The notes under the pieces: generated by a model
The model's database searches: none
The model's input: the letters and a program-made list of their open reading frames with translations, nothing else
Told to the model about the DNA's origin: nothing
NCBI GenBank assembly: GCA_947179155.2
Contig: OX359267.1
Coordinates: forward strand, 55,070,792-55,134,791
DNA from: Hedera helix
Taxonomy: Eukaryota; Streptophyta; Magnoliopsida; Apiales; Araliaceae
Direction: 5' to 3'
Length of the DNA stretch: 64,000 nucleotides
Part shown: positions 47,424 to 60,900 of the stretch, in pieces
Layout: each line of letters opens with the position of its first letter
How positions within the stretch are numbered: the first letter of the stretch is position 1
Program-made: the position numbers and the translations under genes

Positions 47424-50400
47424 AAAGAGGTAACAAAATGATGTTCATGCTGTAACTGAAGAAGATGATAATGCTTTTGATTAGTGGATTTTTTAATTAA
47501 TATTTGTCTTTATTCTTTTCATGGTTTGTTTTTTTCCATCATTTGAAGATATCATTTGCTTCCGTTTCTTCTACTTCTGGTTATTATTTGGAAGTCATAC
47601 AAAGTTGCTACCCTAGGATCTGAGTCAGCATTTTCACACTTGCTCTGCTATTTCAATAAAAAAATTCTGATTGCATTGCTTCATTAATTAACACATTAGA
47701 AATTGCACGATAATAACCAATCCTACTGTTATAAAACAAAACCAATTAAATAGGAAGAAAGTAGAAGAAATCCTTTGACGAAAAATTTTATATGATTGCC
47801 TGTAACTGCAGGAGTTCCTTTGCTTTGATCATTGTTGTGTTGGTTTTAGACTTTTAGGTATTCTTTGCTCAAAATCGTGTTTGCTTCTGGAAACTTAATT
47901 GATAAGCTTTTTTTTGATGTGCTTATGGGCTTGCTTTGAATTTGATGCAGAGGCAGATGGGGCTCTAGACAAAGCAAGAAAACACAAAAAGAGACAACTT
48001 GAGGACACATTGAATCTTGTTATGAAGAAAAGGAAGGTAATAAATGCATTTAATTGTCTTTATAAACTTTAGTTGCATGTGCGGTATAGAAAATATTCTA
48101 TGCTTGAGTCCAAACCACCACTTAAAAGCAGGAGGGTGGCTTCTTTTTCTGTATTGGACAGAAAAGAAGGTTTCAGGTGTATACAGAATTCAACTTCAAG
48201 TTTTTGTCTTCCTAATCATGACTTTTAGAACATGAGCATGTCAAGTTTGTTTGCGAACATTACAGACACGAACAGTCACACCTCCTCCACTTGCCATTTT
48301 TTTTGATAAATAAGAACATCTCCTCCACTTGTTCCTCGATGCCTTTCGTTTTTGTGGTGCAGAGGAAAAAGTTTGATGTGATGAATTTCAAATACAACCT
48401 CTTGTTCAGATTCAAGTCACTCAAACCAAACTTTGTACTAATCTTTCTTTATAATTCTATTTAGGGAATTTTCTTCTTGAAGCTATATTTCCTCATGAAG
48501 GATCACCTGGTACTGAATTTTGTGGCATGATGGGTTATATTATATGACAGGTATATCTATTTAGCTGGGGGGTGGTCATTTTCTCCCCTAACAGGCTCAT
48601 GTTGCTTGCCTGTTCCCAGGAATGCCAATAACATTGATTATTAGTTGAGTAACTTCACGTTTAAGGCCTTGTGAGATCATTTCCCTTATAATGGAATTAA
48701 AACACACCTAGTTTGCACTCCGACCAGGTTAAATAAAATTAGGCCGGAAGACTTTGGAACTCAATTGCAACTCTCTGTGGTTTGAAGCAGGAAAAGTTGA
48801 TGTATTGATCTTATTTCAAGCAATTTTTCATGCTATTTTTTTTGTTCACTTGTCGGTGACGAATTGTTGTCAATTTTCATGTCTATTTTTTAGTCTGAAT
48901 GGGATGGCTTATACATCTGTGTATTTGATGTCTTGTTAGCTCCATACCTCATTTGATAGCTATACTTTTATGTGATGTTCACAGACTGCCTTGATCTTCT
49001 GGACAGGAATATGAAGTGAAAATGCGGGAAAAAGGTGAAGAACCAGTTATGTTTAGGTGAAGCCTTTCTCTTTAATGATATCTTGTGCAAGAGGTAAACT
49101 CTATAAAAAGTTTAAAACCTCTATTTGTTTTCATTGATGAGCACGGCTTGTCTCACTTCTACTGCAGTCATTTGGGACCTCCACGAAGACGGACAACTGC
49201 AGATGAAGAGGAAAGAGTCAAACACCCACAACCAGAAGTAATTTCTTACCTGAGTCTTTTATTTGTAATATCGAACTATCTACTTGTATGTGAACTTATT
49301 TTTTTAAGAATAATGCAGGACTCTGTTTACTATCATCCTACTCTAAATCCAACTGGAGCTCCTCCACCTGGGAAGCCCCCAATGTTCAAGTCATCAATAG
49401 GTCTGCTTTTTTGGTTTTACTTTCCAGTTACATATGCTGTTTTCTTTTAGGTGTGTGCGTCTCACAAATATCGAAACAGAATAACATAGACTTTGTGTGT
49501 GTGTGTATCACGCTCTCTCCTTTTCCTCACTTGTTTTGTTTTGGCTTTGAGTTGCAGGACCTCGAATACCCTTGTCAGAAGCTTCATCTAGTGGTGCTAC
49601 ATCATCATTTTTATCAGAGTCAGAGGATGTTGCTTTATTAGTTCCTCCTCCACCACCACCACCTCCTCCACTGCCTAATGTTGGTGAGGTGGACTCTGGA
49701 GATGGCTCTGTTATACCTTCATCTTTGCCTTTACCTCCTCCACCACCTCCAAAGCCACCTAGGCCTGCTGTGGCAGACTTGGGTTCAACTTTGCCTCCAC
49801 CACCTTTGCCGCCACCACCTCCCGGACCCCCTCCTAAGGAACAAGGTGCAATTCAACCATCACTTCCTCCACCGCCACCTCTCCATAAGCTGCCTCAGCC
49901 ACCTCCTCCAGGCACTGTAGGACTTGAAAGGGAGAAAAGTCAATCTGCAAAATTGGACAATCTGGCCTTCCAAGAATCAGTTCAGGTAATTCTTTTTGTC
50001 TACTTTCAGTTGATATTCTTTCACATAAATAAGTGGCTCCCCTTGTGATATTTTCTGGGAATTTAACTATATTTGATTGAATGTAACTAGGCTCATCCAA
50101 ATTCCACATGTAAAATTATGTCTATCTTTTAATACTTTATGTAGCAAAGGACACCAAGGGTGGGAGAAATGTATTGGCTTTGAGTGATCCGCAAGGTAGC
50201 TGGTTCCAATCACCATACTTTTGGGGGGGGGGGGGGGGGGGGGGGGGCAAATTTACCTATCAACAAAAAATAAACCATATTTACAAAAACTAGTATTAAT
50301 GTAACTCTCTCTCTCTATATATATATATCTATATATATATATATTGCTCATGTAGGGATCCAGTATGCTGCCTCCACCTCCTCCACCACCAGGACTGCCA

Positions 50401-51752
50401 CAGAAGTTGGCCAATAATCAGTCTGAAGGTGCAGCATTCGATTCTGATACTGCCAATAATCAGTCTGAGACAAAGGAACTACCTAAAATGGTTCCCCCTC
50501 CACCCCCTCCGAGGCAACAGCCCCCAGTTCCTGGACCTCCCCTGCTCCCTACTTTGCAGCATGATGTCTTACCCCCAGGAATTTCACGTTTCCCACCACC
50601 TCCACCTGATATGCGGCCACAACTAGCTGCTCTTGGAATTTCTGGCCAACCTGCTCCCCCTGGAATGATGGTCCCGCTGATGCCAAGGCCACCTTATCCC
50701 CCTGGCCCTCCTTTAATGATGAGACCCCCACTTCCACCTGGCCCTCCTCCTATGGCTCAAGATGATCCTGGTGCTAGACCATTTGTCCCTCAGAAGCCTT
50801 CGTATGTCAAATCAGCTGCTTCTACTGTTGTTAAGAGGCCTCTGGCTCAGCATACCCCACAGCTTACATCTATGGTGAATTTCTAACCTGCACATTATAT
50901 TATCATTTTATTGCTTTTCATCACAACTTGATAATATGGTAATATTTTTGTTGAGAATTAAATTAAATTAGATTATGAGAAGTAATTTTTTTTTTTGTCT
51001 ATATGGAACTATGTTACCTGGATCATGGTTCAATATGGTAACTTTTTGTGGTACGAAGTAAGGTAGCAGTAGGTTTCTTTAGAGCTCTTAGTTGGTACAA
51101 AATCATTTTATCCAGGACTCTCATTATTTCAAACCGGACATGCATTTTTCCATGGGGTTGGTGTGGGGGGTTTGGAATGTAATACTAATGATTAATCACC
51201 AAGAAATGCTAATTAAACTTTATGTTATAATCTCGGTATTTACTTTTTCATTATGACTAGTTTAACATTATATTGGCCATTGAATACCTGGTTTAGGAAG
51301 CCTAGCAATAAATACCTGGTTTTAAAAATCCTAGTAAAACAAGTACTACATGTGTCTTGAAATGAGAAGTCTTTTCCTGGATGAGGAGTAGCAGTTTAGC
51401 ATGGCTTTGCCCTTGTCAGTCAGATCTTAGCTGGTATCTTTTGTTTCTTGTTACTACTGGATTATCTTGAAATATTTAAATTGTTTTGCAGTCCTCTCAT
51501 CCTAATCCTTTTTTCTTTACCTGGATACAGGTTCCAGCATCTGTACGTGTTAGGAGGGAATCTGCTGTTCCAAAATCAAAACCGAAGCCATCCCTCTCAT
51601 CTGTGGCAGCAGCCACCCTGCCAACAGCTGCTTCAACTGTTGTGAAGCAAGAAACAACAAACTCCTCATCAGCACTGAAGCCAAAGAGTATTGATGACTC
51701 ATATATGGCATTTTTGGAGGATATGAAGGCACTTGGTGCTCTTGATAGTTAA
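44655..51752 (+). CDS. ELF5: ELF5 / WBP11-like proline-rich nuclear protein, nine exons, 543 aa
   Basis: Exons: 44655-44735, 45900-45993, 47951-48036, 49007-49056, 49168-49237, 49319-49400, 49558-49985, 50356-50874, 51531-51752. All junctions are GT-AG; 1632 nt close in frame. The N-terminus [18 protein letters not shown], with basic KKELKRNKKERKK and [20 protein letters not shown], is the conserved WBP11 family start. The middle is long polyproline ([27 protein letters not shown]), known in WBP11 to bind WW and SH3-type domains. The tail ends [19 protein letters not shown], also conserved. WBP11 is a spliceosome-associated nuclear protein; Arabidopsis ELF5 loss causes early flowering. The start is the first ATG after a GA-rich leader, and no lesion was seen. 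Confidence 0.95.
46171..47095. mobile_element. Inverted-repeat insertion in ELF5 intron 2 (MITE-like)
   Basis: The left end reads CATGGTTCAAAGTAGCGG and the right end is the complement of CATGGTTCAAAGTATCGG, one mismatch in 18. CGATA and GCGATATCGG-type words lie inside both ends. The 925-bp interior is AT-rich with a long (TA)n and no coding. No clean target duplication was identified, so the superfamily is not assigned. Confidence 0.65.
46628..46702. repeat. (TA)n microsatellite in ELF5 intron 2
   Basis: About 37 TA units, inside the inverted-repeat insertion. Confidence 0.95.
47271..47290. repeat. Poly-G tract in ELF5 intron 2
   Basis: Twenty consecutive G residues following GGGGTGGGGT. 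Could form a G-quadruplex in DNA or pre-mRNA; length may be imprecise in the assembly. Confidence 0.85.
47393..47420. repeat. (TA)n microsatellite
   Basis: About 14 TA units in ELF5 intron 2, downstream of the poly-G tract. Confidence 0.9.
50223..50247. repeat. Poly-G tract in ELF5 intron 7
   Basis: Twenty-five consecutive G residues, about 110 bp upstream of the exon 8 acceptor at 50356. Confidence 0.85.
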
Positions 51753-53187
51753 GCTGATTTACACAATGAGGTGTAATTAAAAGATTGTCAGCAGGCTACT
51801 GTGATCATGCAATTGATTTGTCGGCAGGATAATAGTCGGTTGCTGTTTGTGGCCGTCATTCCTTTGTTGCAGTGTTTCCTTAGAATGATATACTGTTCCT
51901 CATTCTTGCAGTTCAATATGATATCTTGAATTGTCATTACTTGAGGAAAATGCAACTCTGGTTCTCTTTTAATTGAAATGGATATCTTATCCTGTAATTG
52001 TTCAAGTCAGTGATTATAAGAAATTTCTATCTTAATGTTGTGCATTTATACTATATATATTTTGGCCGTTAGCGAGCGAGTGGGAAAGGTTCATTTGATG
52101 CACGGGGTATTTGTCCTGCAAATCTGATCACTGGGAATAAGAAAAGCAAAATTGGAAGAAAGCAGATTATGGACCACAATCTTTTGAATTTGCAAAAGCG
52201 GAGGTATTCTGGATGGTAATGAGATGTGCGATTGACAGTATTTTTTCGTTTTCTACTCTTTTGTTTTGTCTCTGTGATTGGTAATATCTTTGAGATCTTA
52301 GTTTTACCACTTTAGTACTAGCTGATGAAGGAATTCTTTATGAAACTTTTGAACGTGACCTGTAAATGTAAGAATGCTGGGTATTTAAGTTTACCGGAAT
52401 TTAAGTATCACCATTTTTACCTAGATCAACTTTTCCTAGTTGTCTTTGAGAGTATAAAAGTGGTGCTGGGGTTGATGATGGATATTTGCATCTTGAAATC
52501 GTAAGCATGACTAAAATAAATCTCATATTCCTGAAACATGCATTGGCAAGTTACATAAAAAACAAACAGGATTTCGTCTGTGATTATTTCAGGATTATGT
52601 ATTCTGAATTTCATTCGTCCTATGTCAAAACCTCGGACGTTAAGGTGGAGTCTGCAATGTTTTTTCTACATGAACAGGTCACTTTTCTGAAATCCCATGG
52701 TGAAGTTGGAAACTCGACTTTCACTTAAAAAAAGGTAAATATGTACTTTGCCATCCATACCAGTGTTTGTGCCAGAGCAGGCACAACCATATAAGGTCAA
52801 TAAATCCCATCTCAAAGTTTTCTTCTCTGCTCAAGACTGGTGTCCAGCCCTTTAAACATGCATTCAAACCCAAGAATTCAAGTTTACTCTATTTGATAAT
52901 GCTTGCTTGTTTGTTTAAAAATTATCTCCATGAAAGCTTCTTCCTTGAATTTCCCAAAATCAGGTGTCAAAACTCATAAAATATGCCTACTTGTGGATTC
53001 TGAATGCATAGTGATCAGGTGGCCGGTGGAGACTGAAGGTAGATATAGATTGCACTTCTCCGGTATAATGGTCCTTGTTTATCTTACTCTTGTCACACTG
53101 TTATAGAAAGAAAACATATTCTGTTTGATAAGAGTTCTAAATCATAAAATTTGAGTAGTGCTAGTGAACAGAAGTTTTGTATTTGTG
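51753..53187. other. ELF5 3' flank and intergenic DNA
   Basis: No gene recognised. The first several hundred bases may be ELF5 3' untranslated sequence. Short open frames on both strands look random. Confidence 0.45.
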
Positions 53188-56100
53188 ATGATTGGTGTTC
53201 TTGACGTTCTCTTCCTTGCCATTCTCTTGTTGTTTCCTAGTGATTTTTCATCATATCCTCAGGGCACCAACTCAAGTATCTCTCCTCTCTGTCTTTCTGC
53301 TTGTTTGAGTACCGTGTGCCTTGATAGTTACTGTTTTTGATAATAGGGGCGCCCTTTAAGCTGGAGACCCATTTGAAGTTTTGCTCTTACAATGGGACTG
53401 GCTGCTGTGACCTTGATGAAGACTTGCGACTGCAAAACTAGTTTCGAGCAATGAACATCTCCAGTCCTGGATGTGCTTCTCTCATGAAGTCAATCTTATG
53501 TGCAGTGAGCTTTCGCAACCCAAAAATACAAATGCTGTCTTCTTTTTTTGATGTTTTCCCCTACGTAACTAGAGCCCTGTACGTCCAACACTCCTATATC
53601 GGACTAGGCTTCATTGGGAAGGCCCCACATGTAGCATTCCCATTTAGTATCCTTTGGTGTCATTTACATAACAGATGTCATTTCTAGTTTTTGTCTTTCT
53701 ATTTTTTCTATGCATGGAAAGTTCAAAAATCATCACGTGAATGTGAACAACAGCCACATCATACATGTTTGTTGCATTTAAAAAGTATTATACAAGGCAG
53801 GAAATTTTTAGTTCTTGTCATTTTCATTCTTGAAATGGCTGGTATAGGATTCTTGTTACACTACAGTACTGCAATCATGTTTTAAATGGAATCAGATTAT
53901 CCAGCTGCTGGAGTGAAGATCACTTTATGCATGGTTATGAGTTGAAAGGCACAACCATATAATTAATTTAATACCAGTATGAAGGTTTAGATAATTATAA
54001 CATAAATCAGGCTGTGAAGGAAAAAAATCTAAACATTTTACAAGAATTTACATAAAGCAGAATTTTCATATAACTGGAAACACAATTGTTTAATCTAAAT
54101 AAAGCAGAATTTCCATATAACTGGAAGCACAATTTTTGTTATCGTTCAATACTTGATTTATATGTGAATATAGTTCAAAAGAATCTCCAAACTAGTAAAT
54201 TGGAGGTTCATGTTTCTTTTTTAAAATAATACTTATACGCCAAGCAGGTGCAAAATGTTTGATTGCAAAATTTGATTGATGAATGTAAAATCTTTGCTTT
54301 TAAGCGTTCTGAATTTAATAGCAAGAGCGGAGCACGTTTGACATAAACACAAAAACAAAACCTATCAGGTTTAATAGATTTAGATATTCTTCAAAGAATC
54401 TTTCCATGCTTGCAGAGTTGTAATCAGTTTTCTGTTCAGCTGTTCCAAATTAAGTTGGGGGCCAGGAATGTTCCTACTTTGTGCAACTCCACTGACTCTG
54501 TGTAATTTCAACAGTCAAAGAATGGAGCTTTAACTGGCTTTTGCACTAATATATGGGATACATGTGGTGATACATTCATCTTAAATTCCCCATTTGTTTC
54601 ATCTCTGCAAGAGAAAGATAACATCTCCTTCTTGCCTTCACCCTCCAAGCTGATAAATCACTGGAAGTCAAAGAGGGACTTCTGCGAAACATTTGGTAGT
54701 TCATCTGATGGAGTTGTGTATTTCAATTTTCAATGGTGAAAAGGTAGTATTTAGGACTGCAGAAGCTACTAGACCTCCTAAGGGACTATGCCTTGAGAGA
54801 GTTGGAAATGACTCTTATCTTAATACGATTTCTCATCCTGATGGATCTAACCGCGTTTTCCTATCTAATCAAAGGACTTTTGGAGATGGATGAATCAAAT
54901 CCTTTTCTGGACCTAACCAACCAAGTGCTTTTTGGAACTGAGTATGGTGTGATGGGAATGGCTTTCCATCCAAACTTTGAACAAAATGGCAGATTCTTTG
55001 TCTCGTTTAATTGTGATAAGCTTTGACATAAAGGATGTGAAGGAAGATGCTGATGCAATACAAATGTAAATTGTGATCCTTCTAAGCTTGGTTCTAATAA
55101 TGGGATCCAGCCATGTCAATATCATACTGTCGTCGCAGAGTTTACTGTCAATGGTACTGCATCAAAGACTTCCTTGGTACACATCTTAGGCTTCTGTCAG
55201 ATTTATAATTAATTGTCACCAAAATATTATCATGAAATTTCATTTTGATTGAAATATTTAAACAGGCAAAAGCTGCTAATTCGGTATAAGTAAGGAGAAT
55301 ATTTACAATGGGGCTCCCACATATAAGAGGTCATGCAGGTCAGCTTCTGTTTGGTCCTGCAGATGGGCTTTTGTATCTTATCACAGGAGATTGTTTGCGT
55401 TGAGGTGATTCTACTAATTTTGCGCAAAACAAGAAATCATTGCTCGGAAAGATATTGAGGGTTGACATTGATAACATCATGCCAAGTAAATAATGCGAAT
55501 ATATAAAATTTATCTCAACCAGTTTCTTGTTCTGGTTCCAGAATCCTGTCTAAATGAGTTTCTTTATATAATACCATCTTTCTATTCAAAATTAAGTCTC
55601 AGTTTCTTAATCATGTAAGAAAATAAGAATTCTTTTCAAAGACTTAAGCTACTAAATCTTACTACTTTCACGCTTTCCTATGGATTCATTTTTATCCTAA
55701 CCCAACTAATTTGGGGTAAAAGGCATTGTTGACGGTATGTCTGACTTTTGTTCTATATGAAAATTTTGTAGCTTATAGCTATGTTTGATCCACTTCCTTA
55801 AAATGTAAAAGACAATGGTCTAATCATGTACTATTTGACGTGTATTGTGTGTGACGACAAAATAGATATAAAGTATCAGTTGGTCTTAATAATCCTATAT
55901 ATTGAATATCCATCTTTGTGATTTTTCCATGATCTCAGGTGCAGCAGAAGTTAAAGGCTAGGTCTATGGGGAATCTACCCTATACCAACTGATAATCCAT
56001 ACACCGACGACAATGAATTGGAACCTGAGATTTGGGCCCTAGGTTTCAAAAATCCATGGCGCTGTGGTTTTGACTCGGAAAGACTTTCATATTTTATGTG

Positions 56101-56851
56101 TGGAGACTCTTGACAGGTAAACTAGCTACTCTGTACCAGCAGAAGCATGTTTTTTTTTAAAAAATTCCCCCCTTCATGATACTCAACTCCTATTTCCATC
56201 GGAAGGTTGATCATTTATGTTTCTTGCATGTCATGTCAAAGGATGAATATGAAGAGGTTACATAGTCACAAAGGGAGGAAACTACGGATGGCCCGTATAC
56301 GAAGGCCCCTACATATTCCATCGTCAAGGAAATAGCCCTCCCAGTTCCATTAACCCCATTTTCCCTGTAACTGGATACAACCACCCCTCAGTTGATAACA
56401 ACATTGGATCTGCCTCAATAACAGGTAGTTACTTTTATCGGCCCATGACTGATCATGCATGTACGGAAGGTTAGTCAAGTTGGACAAATATAACATTATG
56501 CACATCAATCAGTAAACAACACTGTTCATACTGGCTAATGTAATTACTTTCAGTTACTTGTTCGCGGGCTTGTATGAAATTGCCATATGGGCAGCTACTG
56601 AAGTTCCTAAAAGCAGCGGGAATTTCACTACTGCTAATATTTCTTTCATTTGCGCCCACGACTCTTCCATTCTGTGTGACACAAGGCCAAGAAGTGTTGT
56701 CCCTGCATTAGGCTACATATTTTCACTGGCCGAGGATAACAGGAATGATCTTTATATTTTGACTAGCACTGGTGTTAATAGAGTTGCACGTCCAAGTCGC
56801 CGTAATTGCCGGTGTTCAATGGAAAGTTTTGTGAGTCATGGACCACAATAA
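53188..56851 (+). pseudogene. HIPL (hedgehog-interacting-like) glucose/sorbosone dehydrogenase-family gene, decayed
   Basis: Plant HIPL proteins are secreted or GPI-anchored, with an N-terminal Cys-rich region and a six-bladed glucose/sorbosone dehydrogenase propeller. Pieces appear in family order: signal peptide from ATG 53188 (VLDVLFLAILLLFP); Cys-rich LKFCSYNGTGCC and NISSPGCASLMKSILCA (53350-53510); CNQFSVQLF to NVPTLCNST (54420-54500); FRTAEATRPPKGLCLERVG; NPFLDLTNQVLFGTEYGVMG; NVNCDPSKLGSNNG; NFAQNKKSLLGKILRVDIDN; ELEPEIWALGFKNPWRCGFD; GGNYGWPVYEGPY; and GYIFSLAEDNRNDLYILTST near the end. Lesions include TAG at 53439-53441, TAA at 54503-54505, a shift near 54735, a small deletion after VFLSNQ, a stop in the CDKL region and further shifts. 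The order is complete but not translatable. Confidence 0.9.
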
Positions 56852-57962
56852 TATTCTGTTCCCATTTCAGGGAATTCCAGGGAAAGTTGCACCGTTATTA
56901 AGTTTCATCTCTTTTTCTTTGTTGATTTTCCTGGAGTTTGCCTTGTAATAGGTTTAAGATTGTTGTTTCCAAACTATTAATTCTGATTTATTTTTTAGTC
57001 CTTTTGTTTTCTTAGGCAGCAGTGTTGTAGTAATAGATTTGAATGCAAAGTTTCCCATCAAGAATGCAAATAATCTTGTGTAAGATGGAACTCAACCACT
57101 TAACGGGGCATTGCAATCTGCAGTTTATTAGGACTTTAGCAAGCATCAAATTGTAAGCCTAAAGTATGGTTATCACTTCATAGAAAAGAAAGGAAATCAT
57201 GATGAAAAAAGAAAAGATAAAAAACAGAGCATTGCATTATAAGGAACCTGAATGCCTGAATCCTTGACCATAATTGATTAAAATTGTAGGATAAGCCCAA
57301 GTCCCCACCCAACGATGTTGTATAGATCGATGTCGCCACAAAATCTCACATTCACAAAATTGTTTCCCCAGCCAATATGTACCAAAAAAGAAAAAAAGAA
57401 TGTGCCCAAAAAAAAAGTTTCCCCAGCCTATGGCTCTGCCCTAATAAGTTCCAACCTTAAAAATGGATACGGTCCATTGAACCATAGATCAATACAGTAT
57501 TGACACGCATGCCAGAATTTTCTCTCTTTACGTGTTAATATTGTATTGATCTATTGTTCAAGTTATCGTAAAGTTAACTTCATCCTAATCGGATCCTTCG
57601 ATTAACAAAATTTTATAAATTTCCCAACCCAATTTCTAGTTAATCATTTTTACCCCAAACCCAATTCTGCCTTCACCCAAATCTCTCTTCTTTCCCTTCC
57701 CTTCTCTCTCTTGGTTTTCGATTTTTTTCCTCCGCACAACCAAACACAGAACAAAAGGGAAGAGGTGAAGGAGCTACCGCTACGTGCGAAGGTTTGAGCT
57801 TCAACCTCTTCTCACAAAACCCCAACTTTTTCTTTACTTTCTCTCTCCTCAAACTATTCATTATTCTCTTTCTAGGGTCTCCAATCACTTCAATGCAATC
57901 CAATGATCTCTCTGTGTGACCCCTCCACACACAATCCCCTCCCACTTTCCGATCCCTCCACT
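56852..57962. other. Intergenic DNA and DDR4 promoter/leader
   Basis: No additional gene recognised. From about 57670 the sequence becomes CT-rich (TCTCTCTTC words), typical of a plant 5' leader before DDR4. An upstream in-frame ATG lies at 57903. Confidence 0.45.
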
Positions 57963-60900
57963 ATGTCCAACGACCAACCCTCAACTCCTATCCATTCCAA
58001 CACCGAGAACAATGAAACCAAAAACACTAGCAACAACAAAAACACTAACAATAATAACACTGTAGTTAGGAGGGAGAGGCCGTCTAGGGCATGTACGGCT
58101 CGGTCGGCGGCGGCGAAGGCGGCAGTTGTTGCCGCCGGACGGAAGCAGAAGAGGAAGGAGAGGCCACCACCAGGGGAGGAGTCTCCGCCCCCGTCTCCTC
58201 CTCAGGACCAGCAATGCAGCAAGATTGTGACTCCGTTAGTTGGGGAGCCGCCACCCTCGCAGTTGCCACGTTGGAGTATTAGGTCAATGTGGGAGTTTTC
58301 TTCCGTTCTTAATTTCTTAAATGTGAGCTGAAATAAAGTCTGAAGTTGCAGTCTTTTGTTGTGGAATTTTGTTGCTTTTTAGTGTTGTTTGTTATACGAG
58401 GCTAACGTGTTTGTTCTTCTTGTAGGTTTTTAGGTCCCTTTTAAATATTAAAGTTGAGTTTTCTGCCGAGGAGTTTGAAACAGCTTTGATTACACCAAAT
58501 AATACTTTGGGTGATATACACATTCCTTTGTTAAAGGTTGGTGTTTACTTTTTCCAAACTGTAAATTTGCAATTTTAGTCCAGCTTGAGCTTTTGCATGC
58601 AATTCTTGAGACCTCTTACTTAGGAATACATAATTGATTTAATTAGTTGGTATTTTTCTTTTTCTAGAGCATGAATCTTGCAATTTTAGTTAAGCTTGAG
58701 CTTTTGCATGCCAGTGTCTTGAGACCTCTTACTTTTAGGAATACATAATTGATGTAGTTAGTTGGTGCACTATTTACTTTTCCAAACATCATTTCGAAAT
58801 ATTTCAGCATTTTTTCCAGCTATAAAAGTTTGAGCTAGAGTAAGTTGCTCACTACACTATGCAGCTTTTGTTTGTTTGTTAAGCCTTTATATAAAGCTTA
58901 TAGCTTTAAGCTTTGTGGAACAATTACAAAAAACATTTAGGCAGTGTCCCTTCATATGTCCTCAACGGCATAGGTCTACCAATAGCGATTTTGTTTTTGA
59001 CTGTTCTCTCCCATACAACACATATTGGTCAATCAAACTAGCAGTTTGCCTTATTTGTCTGCAAGAACTAGATCAACCTGGACATAGCCAGAGGTCAACT
59101 TCCTATATGTTCAAAATATTACTTTTTAGTTCAAGTTTATTTTCATTCTTACGTTCGTGAGGTCTATGACTACTTGGGATCTTCAGTTTTCTCCTGAGCC
59201 TGCCTCTTGTATACATGATTAAACAAATATTACCATTAACCAATACCAACTTAGCACATCCTTGGTACCTGACTAGTGTTTCAAGGTAACAAAACCTTGC
59301 AGCCAACATCCCTGGGTTTATTTTCAGACAAGGATGAAATGAATTCGCTTATGAAGGATCTGTTGTAGGAAGATGGCCCATTTAGGGATTTTAGCCTCAT
59401 TTACATGAACATATGGGTAGCAATATTTATTTGTGGTACCTTTTCTATAGTTCCAACTTCCAAATTTTGGAATAAAGAAGTTGAATTCAATTAGGTTTCA
59501 TAGTATAAGTTTGAATTATGCCTATGTATTACTTCATATATGATTACATATGGTTTCCTGTTATGATTAGTGGTATCTCTTTCCTTCCAAATCCTAATTT
59601 TATACTCTTGTTAAAATCTCCTCATAACTAATAAACTGTTACCGGGCTGCTGGCTCATGTATGCCCTATAACATGTTCTTAAGTGATCAAAATAATCCTT
59701 TTTTGTCAGGTTAACAGATTTAGAACCACATTACTGGATTCAAACCTTTTTTGTGGCTTTGCAGACTTATCCCTTTTGATCTTGTAACCTCGAACTCCTC
59801 TTTGAACACTTTATGGTGCTTTGTTTTTTACATGAATTACGTGAGTAGAGTAATTTTTTAATTGATAAGTAAAGATTATACAAACAGTGTACATAAATTA
59901 ATAATTGGAGAATATTTAGGATTATATGTAAATGGAGCCAGGAACCCTGATCCTCCTCTCCCATTTGATGGCACACCAGTGTCACTCTATATTAGCTTTT
60001 CCAAGACTAGTAACATGCTAACATCATCTTGCCAACCTTTAAATATTATGGATAAGAGATTTCCCTTTCATTAAAGGCAAGTCATATAATGTTTGCAATT
60101 TTTAGTTGTCTGTCCTTTTTCTACCATGAGTTTCTGGTGGGCGTTGGACTTTTGCGTCAAACCTTTCAGAAGTCGCTCTTCTTGTCCGGCTGTGTAAACT
60201 TTTGGTGCTCCCTTTTGTCTGTCTCTTCCTTTCATGTTAAGTGTGGATTGTCTTTGAATTATTTACACAAATATCTTCTGTGAAAGTTCAATAGCAATCT
60301 TTCATCATTTTCTGAACACAGTTTGATTTCCTTGGAATGAAGATGCTCACATAAAGACGTGCTAACGATATCATATCAAATTGCTCCTATATCGTATCAT
60401 ATCTTAAAATATGTATAGCATATCACAAGATATGTATCAATAAGGGATAAGATACTGAAAATATGTAATTTATATGCTGTCTACTTTTATGATAATGAGA
60501 GATATACTTTTGTGCTGCAAAATTGTGTCATCTGTTTTTTATTTTTTTAATTGTTCTGGCTATACTAATAGGCTATCCCACCTATTACTCGAATGGTGAT
60601 TGGGCAAAATACTTGGATTACTGTTCTGTGCAGAAAGTTAAGAGACTGGTGGCATTGGGTAATAACCTGAGCTTATTGAATTAAGTTTTGGACACTGAAG
60701 TATCTATTCTTGTAGTGCTAACAGCTGTCTTTACTTGGTTTGGTACTTCATTGCAGGTTGCAGATGGGGAGCTACCAATTGTTGCATCACATGGGTAAGA
60801 ATTTTGCATTTTGAAGAACTTCATGTTATGGATTTGGTGTGTAATATGGGTTTACCAAATTGATTTAGGGCTGAGATTGAAGCATATAATACACTTGATC

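Noticed and set aside
49678..50737. Alternate-frame open frames in ELF5 exons 7 and 8
   Set aside because: They are by-products of the repetitive proline codons; the WBP11 frame is continuous and conserved.
52486..53106. Open frames of 60-80 codons between ELF5 and HIPL
   Set aside because: No family match and no conserved splice layout.
53301..53341. A 20-bp intron joining the HIPL signal-peptide exon to RAPFK
   Set aside because: Far too short for a plant intron; treated as part of the pseudogene's decay.
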